Positions 15,400-24,581 are shown, counted from the stretch's first letter. The stretch: DNA of 64,000 nt from Flavobacterium sp. (GCF_017744675.1 NZ_JAGIAV010000001.1:124001-188000), one strand, 5' to 3'. Notes: a model not told the origin generated them from the sequence alone. A program made the numbers and translations.

Positions 15400-17838
15400 A
15401 TGGAGACCAAAAGAAGTTACACCGCAATCAAAGTTTTATTCAGTTACGTTGCATTACTGGCTTTGGTTGTTACAGTTGGATGGTTTCTTTACTCTGAAAA
15501 TGTAGTTTACAACAAGCTTGAAGACAAAATTGCTTTGGAAAAAACTAAAATAATCAGAGTTAGCAGATTGTATTCTAATGTTTACAAAACCGAAAGTTTA
15601 GCAAGACAAACGATTCAGAACAACTCTGAAAAAGATTTTAAAAATTATCTGATCGAAACCGATTCGCTTCGCAAACGTATTGATACTTTAAAGCAGATTG
15701 TTACTACCGACTATCAAAAAACACTTTTAGATAGTGTGACTTATTTTTTGTCTGAAAAGACAAAAAACATCAAGCAGTTAAGAGAAATCAAAAATAAAGC
15801 AGACGACGAGACTTCTGTAAATAATGCGATTGACGAAATCACGAAAATGGAGTTTAATTTAAGAAAACTCGAGCTTCAGGATTTCACCAAAAATCCAAAT
15901 CAGTTAGGAAGTTACCAAAGAAGTGTTTTACAGCGATATGTAGATTACCTGAATTCGAATATTCCTGATGACAGCACTAATACTTTGAGCAAAAAAGCTT
16001 CAGATTCTATTTTGGCCAATTCTAAAAAACTTTTAAGTTCTGTAAAAATAAAAGCGGAAAAAAAGAAAGAATCTTTGAATTTTGAAGAAAACAAACTGCT
16101 TCAAAATGAAATTGCAATTTCAGATCAGCTTAGAAAAATACTTCGAATTATCGAGCGTGAAATCATCATCAATTCGATAAAAAACAATTCATTAAAAGAA
16201 AAATCATTAAAAAGAGTCAACGAGATTGTAACCGCTTCTGCGGTGATCGGTTTATTGCTGACAGTTTTTTTCTCTATTCTAATTGTTAGCGATTATTCTA
16301 AATCTCAGTTGTATAAAAAACAGTTAGAAATTGCTAATTTCAAAACCAAGAATCTGCTGAAAAGCCGTGAGCAATTAATTTCGACTGTTAGCCATGATTT
16401 GAAAACACCTTTGAGTACAATTGTTGGTTATTCTGAACTTTTAGGAAATTCAGATGTCAATACCAAACAGTCGTATTTTATTAAAAATATTAAAAATTCA
16501 TCTGAATACATTACACAACTCGTTCAGGATTTATTGGATTTTTCGCAAATCGAAGCAGGAAAAATTTCGATAGAAAAAGTTCCGTTTTCATTACCAGAAA
16601 TTATTGAAGATGTTGCCCGAAACATTCAAACGGTTTACAAGCAGAAAGATATTGATCTAATTATTAATTTCGATGAGCAATTTCAGAAACGTATTGTTGG
16701 CGATCCATTTCGTTTAAAACAAATCCTGACTAACATTATCGGTAATGCTTATAAGTTTACCGAAAAAGGACATATTCGAATTGCTGCTTACGCGAATGAC
16801 GATCAGTCTTTCACGATTTCTATTCAAGATACCGGAATCGGAATTGAAAAAGCGAATCAGAAATTGGTTTTTGAAGAATTTGCGCAGGCCAATGAAAACA
16901 TCGAAAAGAAATATGGCGGTACAGGTTTGGGCTTGTCTATCTGCCAGAAGATTATTTCTATTTTGGGCGGAAGTTTAAGTTTAGAAAGTATTTTTGGAAA
17001 AGGAAGCACATTCACTATTCAATTGCCTTTATTATTTGATAATAGCCAAAATGCTCCTGTTATAGAACTTAAACCAAAAACCGCAAAAAACACCAAAAAA
17101 CAAACTTTTATTGTGGTGGATGATGACATTAATCTTCTGAATCTTACAAGTGGTGTTTTAAAACAAGAACAACATCAGGTTTTTTCGTTTACTAATCCGG
17201 CTAAAGCTTTAGAAACGATTCAGATCACACCTTTTGATTTTGTCATTACTGATATTCAAATGCCAGAAATTGATGGGTTTCTGTTTTTAGAAAAACTTCG
17301 CGAGCTTCCAGATCGCGTTTTCAAAAACCAGCCTGTAATTGCTTTAACGGGTCGCACCGATTTAGATCTTTCGGTTTATAAAAATGCTGGTTTTACCACT
17401 GTTATCAAGAAACCTTATTCTCCAAAGATTCTTTTAGAAACTATTCAGCATATTTTGGATCATGAAGAAGTTCCTGCAACCGAATCTGTCGAGAATTCAA
17501 ACAAAAATGATTCTCAAATCTATTCGTTAGAAACCTTGAAAGATTTTCTTGGTCAGGACGAATCGGCTTTGAAAGAAGTTTTGAAGTCTTTTATAGAAAC
17601 GACAATAGAAAATTTAGGTTTTTTGAAAGTAGCAGTTCAAGAGAAAAATCATGATGAAATAAAATCTATTGCGCATCGTATTGCTCCGATGTTCAAACAA
17701 ATTCAAGCAAATAAAATCGGAGAACTTTTAAAGGATTTAGAAAAAGAAGACTTAAATACCATAGATATAAAAGCTATTTATGCAGATTTAAACGAAAAAA
17801 TTCAAGTTCTTTTTGACGAATTGAAACAAGAGATTTAA
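15400..17838 (+). CDS. Hybrid sensor histidine kinase with receiver and Hpt domains
   Basis: An 812-aa membrane sensor. Helices at about 11-31 and 277-297 enclose a periplasmic alpha-helical sensor domain of roughly 245 residues. A HisKA domain has SHDLKTPLST with His332. The HATPase domain shows the N-box (Asn449), DTGIG (477-481) and GGTGLGL (506-512). A receiver follows (VVDDD about 572-576, Asp618 in ITDIQMPE), then an Hpt domain with His759 in AHRIAP. This His-Asp-His layout needs an external response regulator as the final acceptor. The convergent gene 18025-19374 encodes a sigma-54 type regulator with a receiver and is the nearest candidate. The periplasmic domain matched nothing I recognise, so the signal is unknown. 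Confidence 0.92.
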   Translation: METKRSYTAIKVLFSYVALLALVVTVGWFLYSENVVYNKLEDKIALEKTKIIRVSRLYSNVYKTESLARQTIQNNSEKDFKNYLIETDSLRKRIDTLKQIVTTDYQKTLLDSVTYFLSEKTKNIKQLREIKNKADDETSVNNAIDEITKMEFNLRKLELQDFTKNPNQLGSYQRSVLQRYVDYLNSNIPDDSTNTLSKKASDSILANSKKLLSSVKIKAEKKKESLNFEENKLLQNEIAISDQLRKILRIIEREIIINSIKNNSLKEKSLKRVNEIVTASAVIGLLLTVFFSILIVSDYSKSQLYKKQLEIANFKTKNLLKSREQLISTVSHDLKTPLSTIVGYSELLGNSDVNTKQSYFIKNIKNSSEYITQLVQDLLDFSQIEAGKISIEKVPFSLPEIIEDVARNIQTVYKQKDIDLIINFDEQFQKRIVGDPFRLKQILTNIIGNAYKFTEKGHIRIAAYANDDQSFTISIQDTGIGIEKANQKLVFEEFAQANENIEKKYGGTGLGLSICQKIISILGGSLSLESIFGKGSTFTIQLPLLFDNSQNAPVIELKPKTAKNTKKQTFIVVDDDINLLNLTSGVLKQEQHQVFSFTNPAKALETIQITPFDFVITDIQMPEIDGFLFLEKLRELPDRVFKNQPVIALTGRTDLDLSVYKNAGFTTVIKKPYSPKILLETIQHILDHEEVPATESVENSNKNDSQIYSLETLKDFLGQDESALKEVLKSFIETTIENLGFLKVAVQEKNHDEIKSIAHRIAPMFKQIQANKIGELLKDLEKEDLNTIDIKAIYADLNEKIQVLFDELKQEI

Positions 17839-17871
17839 AGAACACTTTTCATAAACCATTTAAAAACATTA

Positions 17872-17934
17872 CCAATGGTTTTAACCATTGGACGCAATGA
17901 TCTTCTATACGTTTCCCAAGGTTGAAACCTTGGG
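17872..17934. repeat. Two adjacent palindromes
   Basis: CCAATGGTT/AACCATTGG (17872-17891, two-base loop) and CCCAAGGTT/AACCTTGGG (17915-17934, two-base loop) lie 23 bases apart in the convergent gap between the kinase and the regulator. They resemble the other paired palindromes in the window. Confidence 0.6.
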
Positions 17935-17995
17935 TTATGTTTGAAGAAGATTGAACATCTATATTCCTATAAATATTTCATCCGCTGGGACTAAT

Positions 17996-18026
17996 AAAAA
18001 AAGCAGCTCTTTTGAGCTGCTTTTTT
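17996..18026. terminator. Bidirectional terminator between kinase and regulator
   Basis: GCAGCTC (18003-18009) and GAGCTGC (18014-18020) form the stem, flanked by A and T runs. It serves both convergent genes and touches the stop codon of the minus-strand gene. Confidence 0.8.
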
Positions 18027-19374
18027 ATTCGATATTATATTGTTTCAATTTATTGTAAAGTGTTTTTCTGGTAATCTTCAGCAATTTTGCGGCTTCAGAT
18101 TTATTGTTCTGCGTTTTTGATAAGGCACTAATAATAGTTTCTTTTTCATTTTCAGACAATGAGAAAACTTCATTTGCTGTCGTTTGATTTTGAATCTGGA
18201 AAAATTCTGCCGGCAAGACTTCACTTTCTATAAAATCACCGCGAGTTAAAAGAGTCGCACGTTTTACACAGTTTTGCAATTCTCTTAAATTTCCTGGCCA
18301 ATTGTAATTCTGAAAAATAGTAACCACTTCTGGAGAAAATCCTATAACATCTTTATGCAATTGCTGATTGGCTTTTTCTAAGAAATAATCGGCAAAAACC
18401 ATTAAATCTTCTCCTCGATCTTTTAAAGATGGTGACTGAATCGAAAACTCGTTGATTCTATGGTATAAATCTTCTCTAAAATCGCCGTTTTTTACTGCCT
18501 CGCGTAAATCTTCGTTCGTAGCTGTAATAATGCGTATATCGACGTTTATTTCTTTATTGCTTCCTACAGGCTTAATTTTTCTTTCTTGAAGTGCTCTCAG
18601 TAACTGAATTTGATTTTCGTATGAAAGATTTCCAATTTCATCCAAAAATAAGGTTCCGCCATTTGCCGCTTCAAAATATCCTTTTTTATCGCTGATTGCT
18701 CCAGTAAAAGATCCTTTTAAATGTCCGAAAAATTCACTCGCTGCCAGTTCTTTTGGAATTGCCCCACAATCTACTGCAATAAAATTATTGTCTTTTCTTC
18801 TGCTTTGCTGATGAATGCTTTTTGCGATGATTTCTTTTCCTGTTCCACTTTCACCAATAATCAAAACCGACATATCAGTTGGACTTACCAGCTGAATGTG
18901 ATCTAAAAGTTTTTTGGATGCAACAGAAATTCCTCGAACAAATTCACTTTCTCCTGAAGATATCTGCTTTTTAGCTGTTTTCTTTTCTTTTACAGGAATT
19001 TCTTCTTCCTCTTTTGGGGCTTGTAATGCATTAGTAATTACAAGCAGCACTTCGTCAGGATTAAAAGGTTTTGAAATATAATCTGCTGCTCCATTTTTTA
19101 TGGCTTTAACAGCAGTGTTTACATCAGAATAGCCTGTCATCAAAATAACAGGAATGTGCGGGTGAGAATTTTTAAATTCAGACATTAGTCCAATACCGTC
19201 AGAATCAGGCAAACGAAGGTCTGTCAAAATCAAATCAAACGATTCGTTTTTAACTGCTTCGCGCGCTTCTGTCGCAGAAAAAGTAGTTGTTACTTCAAAC
19301 GCTTTTTTGATTAGAAATTTTTCTAATAATTTACAGAACGCAATATCATCTTCTATCAGTAATATCTTCGGCAT
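18025..19374 (-). CDS. Sigma-54 dependent response regulator (NtrC family)
   Basis: A 449-aa activator. The receiver domain has IEDD (7-10), the phosphorylation site Asp52 in LTDLRLPDSDG and the conserved Lys102 in SKPF. An AAA+ domain follows, with Walker A GESGTGKE (174-181), the sigma-54 contact loop GSFTGA (221-226, usual GAFTGA with Ala-to-Ser) and Walker B LFLDEIG (242-248). A Fis-type helix-turn-helix ends the protein (KSEAAKLLKITRKTLYNKL). It would open RNA polymerase carrying sigma-54 at distant promoters. The five PepSY-like genes immediately upstream on the same strand are plausible targets, because a phased direct repeat lies in front of them. Confidence 0.93.
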   Translation of the reverse strand: MPKILLIEDDIAFCKLLEKFLIKKAFEVTTTFSATEAREAVKNESFDLILTDLRLPDSDGIGLMSEFKNSHPHIPVILMTGYSDVNTAVKAIKNGAADYISKPFNPDEVLLVITNALQAPKEEEEIPVKEKKTAKKQISSGESEFVRGISVASKKLLDHIQLVSPTDMSVLIIGESGTGKEIIAKSIHQQSRRKDNNFIAVDCGAIPKELAASEFFGHLKGSFTGAISDKKGYFEAANGGTLFLDEIGNLSYENQIQLLRALQERKIKPVGSNKEINVDIRIITATNEDLREAVKNGDFREDLYHRINEFSIQSPSLKDRGEDLMVFADYFLEKANQQLHKDVIGFSPEVVTIFQNYNWPGNLRELQNCVKRATLLTRGDFIESEVLPAEFFQIQNQTTANEVFSLSENEKETIISALSKTQNNKSEAAKLLKITRKTLYNKLKQYNIE

Positions 19375-19446
19375 TTGCTTTTAGGGACTTTTTTGCTAAA
19401 ATAATATTATTAAACTTGTTATTTCATAAATTTATGTAAAATATGT

Positions 19447-19481
19447 AAAAAAAAAGAGATTGCACGACGCAATCTCTTTTT
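19447..19481 (-). terminator. Terminator after the PepSY-like array
   Basis: GAGATTGC (19456-19463) pairs with GCAATCTC (19469-19476), flanked by poly-A and poly-T runs. It lies 32 bases beyond the last PepSY-like stop on the minus strand and separates the array from the regulator gene. Confidence 0.8.
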
Positions 19482-19512
19482 CACCAAAAACATAAATCTA
19501 AATTCACCTAAT

Positions 19513-19809
19513 TTATATCTTCAACCAGTTACCATTGACATCTGAATAAACAGTAGCCTTCTGGTCTCCAACTGATATTTCGAGTTTGTACTCTTTTTTA
19601 TCGTTTACAAATGCTTTTTCCAGTTTTGCTCCTGGATAAGCAGTCTGCAAGGCTGTTTTTACAGCTGCAGGAACAGCATCTGCTGTAACTTCTGTATATT
19701 CTGATTGAATAGCTACAGTTGCTTTAGCATTTTGCGAAACAGGCAAAACATTGGCATGCATTGACATGGTTCCGAAAACTACTATTGCTGATAAGATTAG
19801 CTTTTTCAT
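19513..19809 (-). CDS. Secreted PepSY-like protein, fifth in tandem
   Basis: A 98-aa exported protein: signal peptide about 1-19 (MKKLILSAIVVFG then a short spacer), then one PepSY-like domain with PAAVKTALQTAYPGAKLEKA, NDKKEYKLEI and a closing strand DVNGNWLKI. It is the last of five tandem paralogs and lies 15 bases after the fourth. Bacteroidota PepSY-like (formerly BLIP-like) proteins are small envelope proteins of unclear role, and some are stress-induced. No lipobox is present, so it should be free in the periplasm. Confidence 0.82.
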   Translation of the reverse strand: MKKLILSAIVVFGTMSMHANVLPVSQNAKATVAIQSEYTEVTADAVPAAVKTALQTAYPGAKLEKAFVNDKKEYKLEISVGDQKATVYSDVNGNWLKI

Positions 19810-19824
19810 GATGCTGATTTTAAA

Positions 19825-20118
19825 TTATTTTTTAATGATGTTTCCAGAAGCATCTGTAAAAATAGTATACTTCTTGTCTCCGCTTGAAATTTCAAGTTTG
19901 TACTCATTTTTCTCGTTTTTATAAGCTTTCTCAAGCTTAGTGTTCGGGAAAGATTTTTCAATTGTAGACTTTACAGCTGCCGGAACGGCGTCTGCAGATA
20001 CTTCAGTAAATTCACTTTGAACAAGTACTGATTGAGAAATCGAAACTGCTGGAAGAACTGCAGCATTTACTGAAAGACTTCCTAAAACAATTGCTGCTGA
20101 TAAGATTAATTTTTTCAT
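19825..20118 (-). CDS. Secreted PepSY-like protein, fourth in tandem
   Basis: A 97-aa paralog with the same order: signal peptide (about 1-19, VNAA-type cleavage), TEVSADAVPAAVKSTIEKSFPNTKLEKAY-like region, then KNEKNEYKLEISSGDKK and DASGNIIKK. It differs from its neighbours mainly in the variable stretch before VPAAV. A gap of 15 bases to the fifth and 18 to the third supports one polycistronic message. Confidence 0.82.
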   Translation of the reverse strand: MKKLILSAAIVLGSLSVNAAVLPAVSISQSVLVQSEFTEVSADAVPAAVKSTIEKSFPNTKLEKAYKNEKNEYKLEISSGDKKYTIFTDASGNIIKK

Positions 20119-20136
20119 AATATTTAGTGGTTTAAA

Positions 20137-20427
20137 TTATTTTTTAAGAATGTTACCAGAAGCATCTGTATAAACGATCGACTTTTCGCCTCGAACGGTT
20201 ATCTCAATTTTGTACTCCTTTTTATCATTAACCCATGCTTTTTCAAGCACTACACCAGGATAAGCTTCATCTAAGCCTTTTTTTACGGCTGCCGGAACTC
20301 CATCTACTTCTTTATATCCATCCTGGTCATTTACTGTCTGCACCATTTGATTGGTTGCAACAGGGGTTTCTGCGTTCATCGACAAACTGCCTAAAACAAT
20401 TGCTGCCGATAAGATTAACTTTTTCAT
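20137..20427 (-). CDS. Secreted PepSY-like protein, third in tandem
   Basis: A 96-aa paralog. The mature part begins after NAET and holds VDGVPAAVKKGLDEAYPG, WVNDKKEYKIEI and VYTDASGNILKK. It shares its last strand almost exactly with the fourth copy. Of the five it has the most divergent N-terminal mature segment (DQDGYKEVDG). Confidence 0.82.
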   Translation of the reverse strand: MKKLILSAAIVLGSLSMNAETPVATNQMVQTVNDQDGYKEVDGVPAAVKKGLDEAYPGVVLEKAWVNDKKEYKIEITVRGEKSIVYTDASGNILKK

Positions 20428-20455
20428 AGTAATAGCTTTTTAGGGTTAGACTTAA

Positions 20456-20752
20456 TTATTTTTTAATCCAAGTTCCATCTGCGTTAGCAAAAAGATTTCC
20501 TGTTTTATCTCCAACAGTTACTTCAAGCTTGTATTCAGATTTTGTGTTTTTAAATGCTTTAGTAAGCACAGCATCTGGATAAGCTTTTTTAAGAGCATCT
20601 GTTACTGCTGTTGGAAGTTCTTCCAATTTAATTTCTGTATAATCATCTTGGATAGAAATTGTTTTTACGATTGTATTTGAAATTGGCGAAGTTGAAGCAA
20701 ATGATGTTAAACCTCCCAAAACGATTGCGGCTGATAAAAATAAATTTTTCAT
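20456..20752 (-). CDS. Secreted PepSY-like protein, second in tandem
   Basis: A 98-aa paralog, very close to the first copy: FASTSPISNT, DDYTEIKLEELPTAVTDALKKAYPDA, then KNTKSEYKLEVTVGDKTGN and LFANADGTWIKK. Copies one and two form a subgroup (LFANADGTWIK), and three and four form another, so the array grew by successive duplications. The gap to copy three is 28 bases. Confidence 0.82.
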   Translation of the reverse strand: MKNLFLSAAIVLGGLTSFASTSPISNTIVKTISIQDDYTEIKLEELPTAVTDALKKAYPDAVLTKAFKNTKSEYKLEVTVGDKTGNLFANADGTWIKK

Positions 20753-20827
20753 GATAGTTGTTTTTTAATATAGTTAATTTGATCTTAGTATTCTTGATCT
20801 GGATTTTCACAAAATCTCATGTTTAGA

Positions 20828-21124
20828 TTATTGTTTGATCCAAGTTCCGTCTGCATTAGCAAATAAGTTTCCAACTTTGTCGCCTACAGTTACGTCAAGT
20901 TTATACTGTGCTTTTTCATTTTTGTATGCTTTAGTAATTACTGCTTCTGGATATGCTTTTTTCAAAGCTTCTGTAACAGCAGCTGGTACTTCTTCTAATT
21001 TGATTTCTGTATACTCGTCTTCGATAGAAATCACTTTTACATTTGTATTAGTAATTGGTGAAGTTGAAGCGAATGAAGTTAAACTTCCTAAAACAATTGC
21101 GGCTGATAAAAATAATTTTTTCAT
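20828..21124 (-). CDS. Secreted PepSY-like protein, first in tandem
   Basis: A 98-aa exported protein: signal peptide about 1-19 ending SFAS, then DEYTEIKLEEVPAAVTEALKKAYP, KNEKAQYKLDVTVGDKVGN and LFANADGTWIKQ. It is the promoter-proximal gene. A 75-base gap separates it from copy two, wider than the other gaps, so an internal promoter or processing site may exist there. Its upstream region carries a sigma-54-like half site and two phased direct repeats. Confidence 0.83.
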   Translation of the reverse strand: MKKLFLSAAIVLGSLTSFASTSPITNTNVKVISIEDEYTEIKLEEVPAAVTEALKKAYPEAVITKAYKNEKAQYKLDVTVGDKVGNLFANADGTWIKQ

Positions 21125-21197
21125 AACGTATATATTTAAATTAATAGTTGTTTACGCTTTAAGTAATGAAATTATTATGCCGTAAAAGAAAAGAGCT

Positions 21198-21203
21198 GTG
21201 CCA
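21198..21203 (-). promoter_or_regulatory. TGGCAC sigma-54-like -24 element (partial)
   Basis: On the minus strand TGGCAC lies 74 bases before the first PepSY-like ATG and fits the -24 half of a sigma-54 promoter. The expected -12 half (TTGC) is not there; the matching position reads TTTT. The call is therefore weak, and it was noticed because an NtrC-family gene is adjacent. Confidence 0.25.
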
Positions 21204-21268
21204 AAGATCATAAAAACCTGTATTTAAAGGTTTTACATCAAATATAATAAAAAAAGAGACAACTTAGA

Positions 21269-21298
21269 AGGTGTGTAAAAGAGAAAAAAGGTGTGTAA
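21269..21298 (-). promoter_or_regulatory. Direct repeat AGGTGTGTAA with 20-base period
   Basis: AGGTGTGTAA occurs at 21269-21278 and again at 21289-21298, exactly 20 bases apart, or about two helical turns. Beyond it, at 21305-21319, lies AACACT-TTT-AGTGTT. Two phased sites some 70 bases upstream of a putative -24 element are what a dimeric enhancer-binding activator would use. Binding is inference. Confidence 0.4.
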
Positions 21299-21334
21299 TA
21301 AGTAAACACTTTTAGTGTTACCTTGAAGATAAAT

Positions 21335-21420
21335 TCCAAATTTTTTGAAATTCCAAATTCCAAGTTTAAAGTTTCATGTTCCAAGTTTGGAATTTGGAGT
21401 TTGGAATTTGGAGTTTGGGA
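21335..21420. repeat. Inverted short-period repeat (TTGGAATT words)
   Basis: The left side (ATTCCAAATT, AATTCCAAATTCCAAG) and the right side (TTGGAATTTGG, AGTTTGGAATTTGG) carry inverse versions of the same word and can pair. It shares its word with the element at 13045-13275. It fills the gap between the PepSY array and the accC terminator. Confidence 0.55.
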
Positions 21421-21432
21421 TCTGAAGGTTAT

Positions 21433-21464
21433 AAAAAAAAGGCCGTCAATATTTGACGGCCTTT
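21433..21464 (-). terminator. Terminator after accC
   Basis: On the minus strand AAAGGCCGTCAA pairs with TTGACGGCCTTT around a three-base loop and is followed by T8. It starts 4 bases after the accC stop. Confidence 0.88.
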
Positions 21465-21467
21465 GAA

Positions 21468-22814
21468 TTATTCTGGACTATTCATTTTAAATGTATCCAT
21501 AAATGCAGTTGTATAATCTCCTGCAATATATTTTGGATCATCCATTAATTGTCTGTGGAAAGGTATTGTAGTTTTCACACCTTCGATTACGAATTCATCC
21601 AAAGCTCTGCGCATTTTGCTGATAGCTTCTTCACGAGATTGCGCTGTTGTAATTAACTTAGCAATCATAGAATCGTAGTTTGGCGGAATGCTATATCCTG
21701 AATATACGTGAGTATCTAAACGAACTCCGTGTCCTCCTGGCATATGAAGCGTAGTAATTTTTCCTGGTGAAGGACGAAAATCGTTGTAAGGATCTTCAGC
21801 ATTAATACGAACCTCGATAGCATGTAATTGTGGAAGGTAGTTTTTACCCGAAATTGGAATTCCGGCAGCAACCATAATTTGCTCACGAATCAAATCATAA
21901 TCTATAACTTGTTCTGTGATTGGGTGCTCTACTTGAATACGAGTATTCATTTCCATGAAGTAGAAATTTCTGTGTTTATCAACCAAGAATTCTACAGTTC
22001 CAGCTCCTTCATATTTAATGAATTCAGCAGCTTTTACAGCAGCTTCTCCCATTCTTGTACGAAGTTCGTCTGTCATGAAAGGTGAAGGGGTTTCTTCAGT
22101 AAGTTTTTGGTGACGACGTTGAACAGAACAATCTCTTTCAGAAAGGTGACATGCTTTTCCGTAAGAATCTCCAACAACTTGGATTTCGATATGACGTGGC
22201 TCTTCAATAAGTTTCTCCATGTACATTCCGTCATTTCCAAACGCTGCAGCAGCTTCTTGACGCGCACTTTCCCAAGCTTTTAAAAGCTCTTCTTCTTTCC
22301 AGATTGCACGCATCCCTTTTCCACCACCACCAGCAGTAGCTTTCATCATAACTGGGTAACCAATTTCAGCAGCTACTTTTTGTGCATGTTCGTAAGATTC
22401 TAATAATCCATCTGAACCTGGTACACAAGGTACTCCTGCCGCTTTCATTGTAGCTTTTGCAGAAGCTTTATCTCCCATACGGTCGATCATTTCTGGAGCA
22501 GCACCAATAAATTTAATTCCGTGCTCTTGACAGATTTTTGAGAATTTAGCATTCTCAGAAAGAAATCCATAACCTGGATGTATTGCATCTGCATTTGTAA
22601 TTTCTGCAGCTGCAATAATATTTGACATTTTCAAATACGATAAGTTACTCGGAGGAGGGCCAATACAAACCGCTTCGTCAGCAAATTTAACATGTAAACT
22701 TTCTGCATCGGCTGTAGAGTAAACTGCAACAGTTTTGATTCCCATTTCCTTACATGTACGAATTACACGTAGTGCAATTTCTCCTCTATTCGCAATTAAT
22801 ATTTTTTTAAACAT
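21468..22814 (-). CDS. accC: Acetyl-CoA carboxylase biotin carboxylase subunit
   Basis: A 448-aa biotin carboxylase that uses ATP and bicarbonate to carboxylate the biotin on AccB, the first step of malonyl-CoA synthesis. The order of blocks is canonical: [20 protein letters not shown] at the start, [10 protein letters not shown], the glycine-rich ATP loop [12 protein letters not shown], the catalytic [16 protein letters not shown] and INAEDP. Length is normal for the free-standing subunit. It lies 106 bases after accB on the same strand. The carboxyltransferase genes are not in the window. Confidence 0.97.
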   Translation of the reverse strand: MFKKILIANRGEIALRVIRTCKEMGIKTVAVYSTADAESLHVKFADEAVCIGPPPSNLSYLKMSNIIAAAEITNADAIHPGYGFLSENAKFSKICQEHGIKFIGAAPEMIDRMGDKASAKATMKAAGVPCVPGSDGLLESYEHAQKVAAEIGYPVMMKATAGGGGKGMRAIWKEEELLKAWESARQEAAAAFGNDGMYMEKLIEEPRHIEIQVVGDSYGKACHLSERDCSVQRRHQKLTEETPSPFMTDELRTRMGEAAVKAAEFIKYEGAGTVEFLVDKHRNFYFMEMNTRIQVEHPITEQVIDYDLIREQIMVAAGIPISGKNYLPQLHAIEVRINAEDPYNDFRPSPGKITTLHMPGGHGVRLDTHVYSGYSIPPNYDSMIAKLITTAQSREEAISKMRRALDEFVIEGVKTTIPFHRQLMDDPKYIAGDYTTAFMDTFKMNSPE

Positions 22815-22829
22815 CTTATTTTAATTAGA

Positions 22830-22918
22830 TAATTAGACAATTTGATAATTAGATAATTTTAGATGTCTGATATTAATTCTGCAGATCATCTAAAATCTAA
22901 AATCTAAAATCTAAATTT
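22830..22918. repeat. Inverted short-period repeat (ATCTAAAA words)
   Basis: Between accB and accC, copies of TAGATAATTTGA-type words on the left face AAAATCTAAAATCTAAAATC on the right. It can fold, and it interrupts an operon. The element may be a remnant hairpin; no gene is present. Confidence 0.45.
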
Positions 22919-22920
22919 AT

Positions 22921-23406
22921 TTATGATGGATCTACTAAGAATAAAGGTTGGTCAAATTCTACTGGAGACATATCGTCAACTAGAATTTTTACAATTTTAC
23001 CAGAAACTTCAGATTCGATTTCGTTGAATAATTTCATTGCTTCAATTACGCAAAGAACATCACCTTTAGATACAGTGCTTCCTACTTCAGTGAAAACTGG
23101 TTTGTCTGGAGATGGTTTTCTATAGAATGTTCCAATGATTGGAGATTTTATAGTAATATATTTAGAATCGTTAGCAGCTGGTGCTTCTGGAGTTACACTT
23201 ACAACTGTTGGAGCTGTAACTTGTGGAACTGCTGCTTGAGGTAAAGCTGCCTGAGTTGGCAATTGCTGTACATAAGTTGCTTCAGTTACATTTGTTTCTA
23301 AAGTTGTTCTGATCGTGATTTTTACATCATCCATTTCTAACTTCACTTCTGCAACGCCCGAATTTGCAACAAATTTGATTAGGTTTTGAATTTCTTTTAA
23401 ATCCAT
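22921..23406 (-). CDS. accB: Biotin carboxyl carrier protein of acetyl-CoA carboxylase
   Basis: A 161-aa carrier. An N-terminal helical region (1-35) is followed by an Ala/Pro/Gln/Val-rich flexible linker (about 45-78). The biotinyl domain holds the biotinylation motif EAMKLFNE with Lys124. It shuttles CO2 between AccC and the carboxyltransferase. It lies 23 bases after fabH on the same strand, so fabH, accB and accC are read together. Confidence 0.96.
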   Translation of the reverse strand: MDLKEIQNLIKFVANSGVAEVKLEMDDVKITIRTTLETNVTEATYVQQLPTQAALPQAAVPQVTAPTVVSVTPEAPAANDSKYITIKSPIIGTFYRKPSPDKPVFTEVGSTVSKGDVLCVIEAMKLFNEIESEVSGKIVKILVDDMSPVEFDQPLFLVDPS

Positions 23407-23429
23407 AATGATTCGTTTTTAGTTTTAAT

Positions 23430-24428
23430 TTATTTCTTATCGTAAGCCCATTTTAAATAGATAGATCCCCAAGTGAACCCTCCACCAAAAGCGGCAAAGA
23501 TAATGTTATCTCCCTTTTTAAGCTTATTTTCAAAATCAGATAATACTAATGGTAAAGTTCCAGAAGTAGTATTTCCGTATCTTTCGATGTTTACTAGAAC
23601 TTTAGAATCGTCTAATTCTAATCTTCCTGCGGTAGCATCAATAATACGTTTGTTAGCTTGGTGTGGTACCAACCAGTCAACGTCTTGATTTGTCAAATTA
23701 TTTCTTTGTAAAATCAATTCGCTGGCATCTGCCATATTAGTTACAGCATATTTGAAAACAGTTTTACCGTCTTGCATAATATTGTGCTGTCTATTTTTTA
23801 CAGTGTCTTCTGAAGGCGGAATCAAAGAACCACCAGCAGGGATTTTAAGGAAGTCGCGTCCTACACCGTCACTTCTTAAATATTCGTCCTGTAAACCTAA
23901 GCCTTCATAATTTGGTTCAAAAAGAACTGCACCAGCTCCATCGCCAAAAATAATACAAGTTGCTCTGTCTGTATAATCTACAATTGATGACATTTTATCG
24001 GCACCAATTAAAAGTACTTTTTTATAACGTCCTGACTGAACATATGCAGCAGCAGTTGACATTCCGTATAAGAAACTTGAACATGCAGCCTGCAAATCGT
24101 ATGAAAATGCATTTGTCGCACCAATTTCTGTTGCAACATAAACACCTGTAGAAGCTACCATCATATCTGGTGTTGCAGTTGCCATGATAATCATATCAAT
24201 CTCAAGCGGATCAATATTTGCTTTTGCAATTAAATCCTTTGCTGCTTGTATAGCTAGATACGATGTACCTTTATCAGCATCTTTAAGAATTCTTCTTTCT
24301 TTAATTCCTGTTCGAGCGGTAATCCACTCATCATTGGTATCAACCATTGTTTCTAGTACTTGGTTCGAAAGAACGAAGTCAGGAACATAAGCTCCAACAG
24401 CGGTAATTGCGGCTGTGATTGTATTCAT
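23430..24428 (-). CDS. fabH: Beta-ketoacyl-ACP synthase III
   Basis: A 332-aa condensing enzyme that starts fatty-acid chains by joining acetyl-CoA (or a branched acyl-CoA) with malonyl-ACP. The triad is clear: Cys116 in DLQAACSSF, His256 in VPHQANKR and Asn286 in ERYGNTTSG. The terminal glycine loop FAAFGGGFTWGS is also typical. Flavobacteria make many iso-branched fatty acids, which suggests a broad primer range, but this cannot be read from the sequence. Confidence 0.96.
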   Translation of the reverse strand: MNTITAAITAVGAYVPDFVLSNQVLETMVDTNDEWITARTGIKERRILKDADKGTSYLAIQAAKDLIAKANIDPLEIDMIIMATATPDMMVASTGVYVATEIGATNAFSYDLQAACSSFLYGMSTAAAYVQSGRYKKVLLIGADKMSSIVDYTDRATCIIFGDGAGAVLFEPNYEGLGLQDEYLRSDGVGRDFLKIPAGGSLIPPSEDTVKNRQHNIMQDGKTVFKYAVTNMADASELILQRNNLTNQDVDWLVPHQANKRIIDATAGRLELDDSKVLVNIERYGNTTSGTLPLVLSDFENKLKKGDNIIFAAFGGGFTWGSIYLKWAYDKK

Positions 24429-24550
24429 TATATTCTATTATTTTCCTTTCAAATTAACAATAATTTGAAAAATTTTTAAAAGACCCGAAAATTACAAAAA
24501 AAAACGTAACGAATTTGTCTATATTTTCCTAAAAAACGAAAATTATAACC

Positions 24551-24581
24551 AACAAAAAAAACTCTCACTATGTGAGAGTTC
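24551..24581 (-). terminator. Terminator after rpmF
   Basis: On the minus strand AACTCTCAC pairs with GTGAGAGTT around a three-base loop, followed by a T run. It starts 23 bases past the rpmF stop, so ribosomal protein L32 transcription probably stops mostly here, and fabH may have its own promoter. Confidence 0.8.

Noticed and set aside
21187..21203. Full sigma-54 promoter before the PepSY-like array
   Set aside because: Only the -24 half (TGGCAC) fits; the -12 GC is missing, so it is listed only as a partial site.
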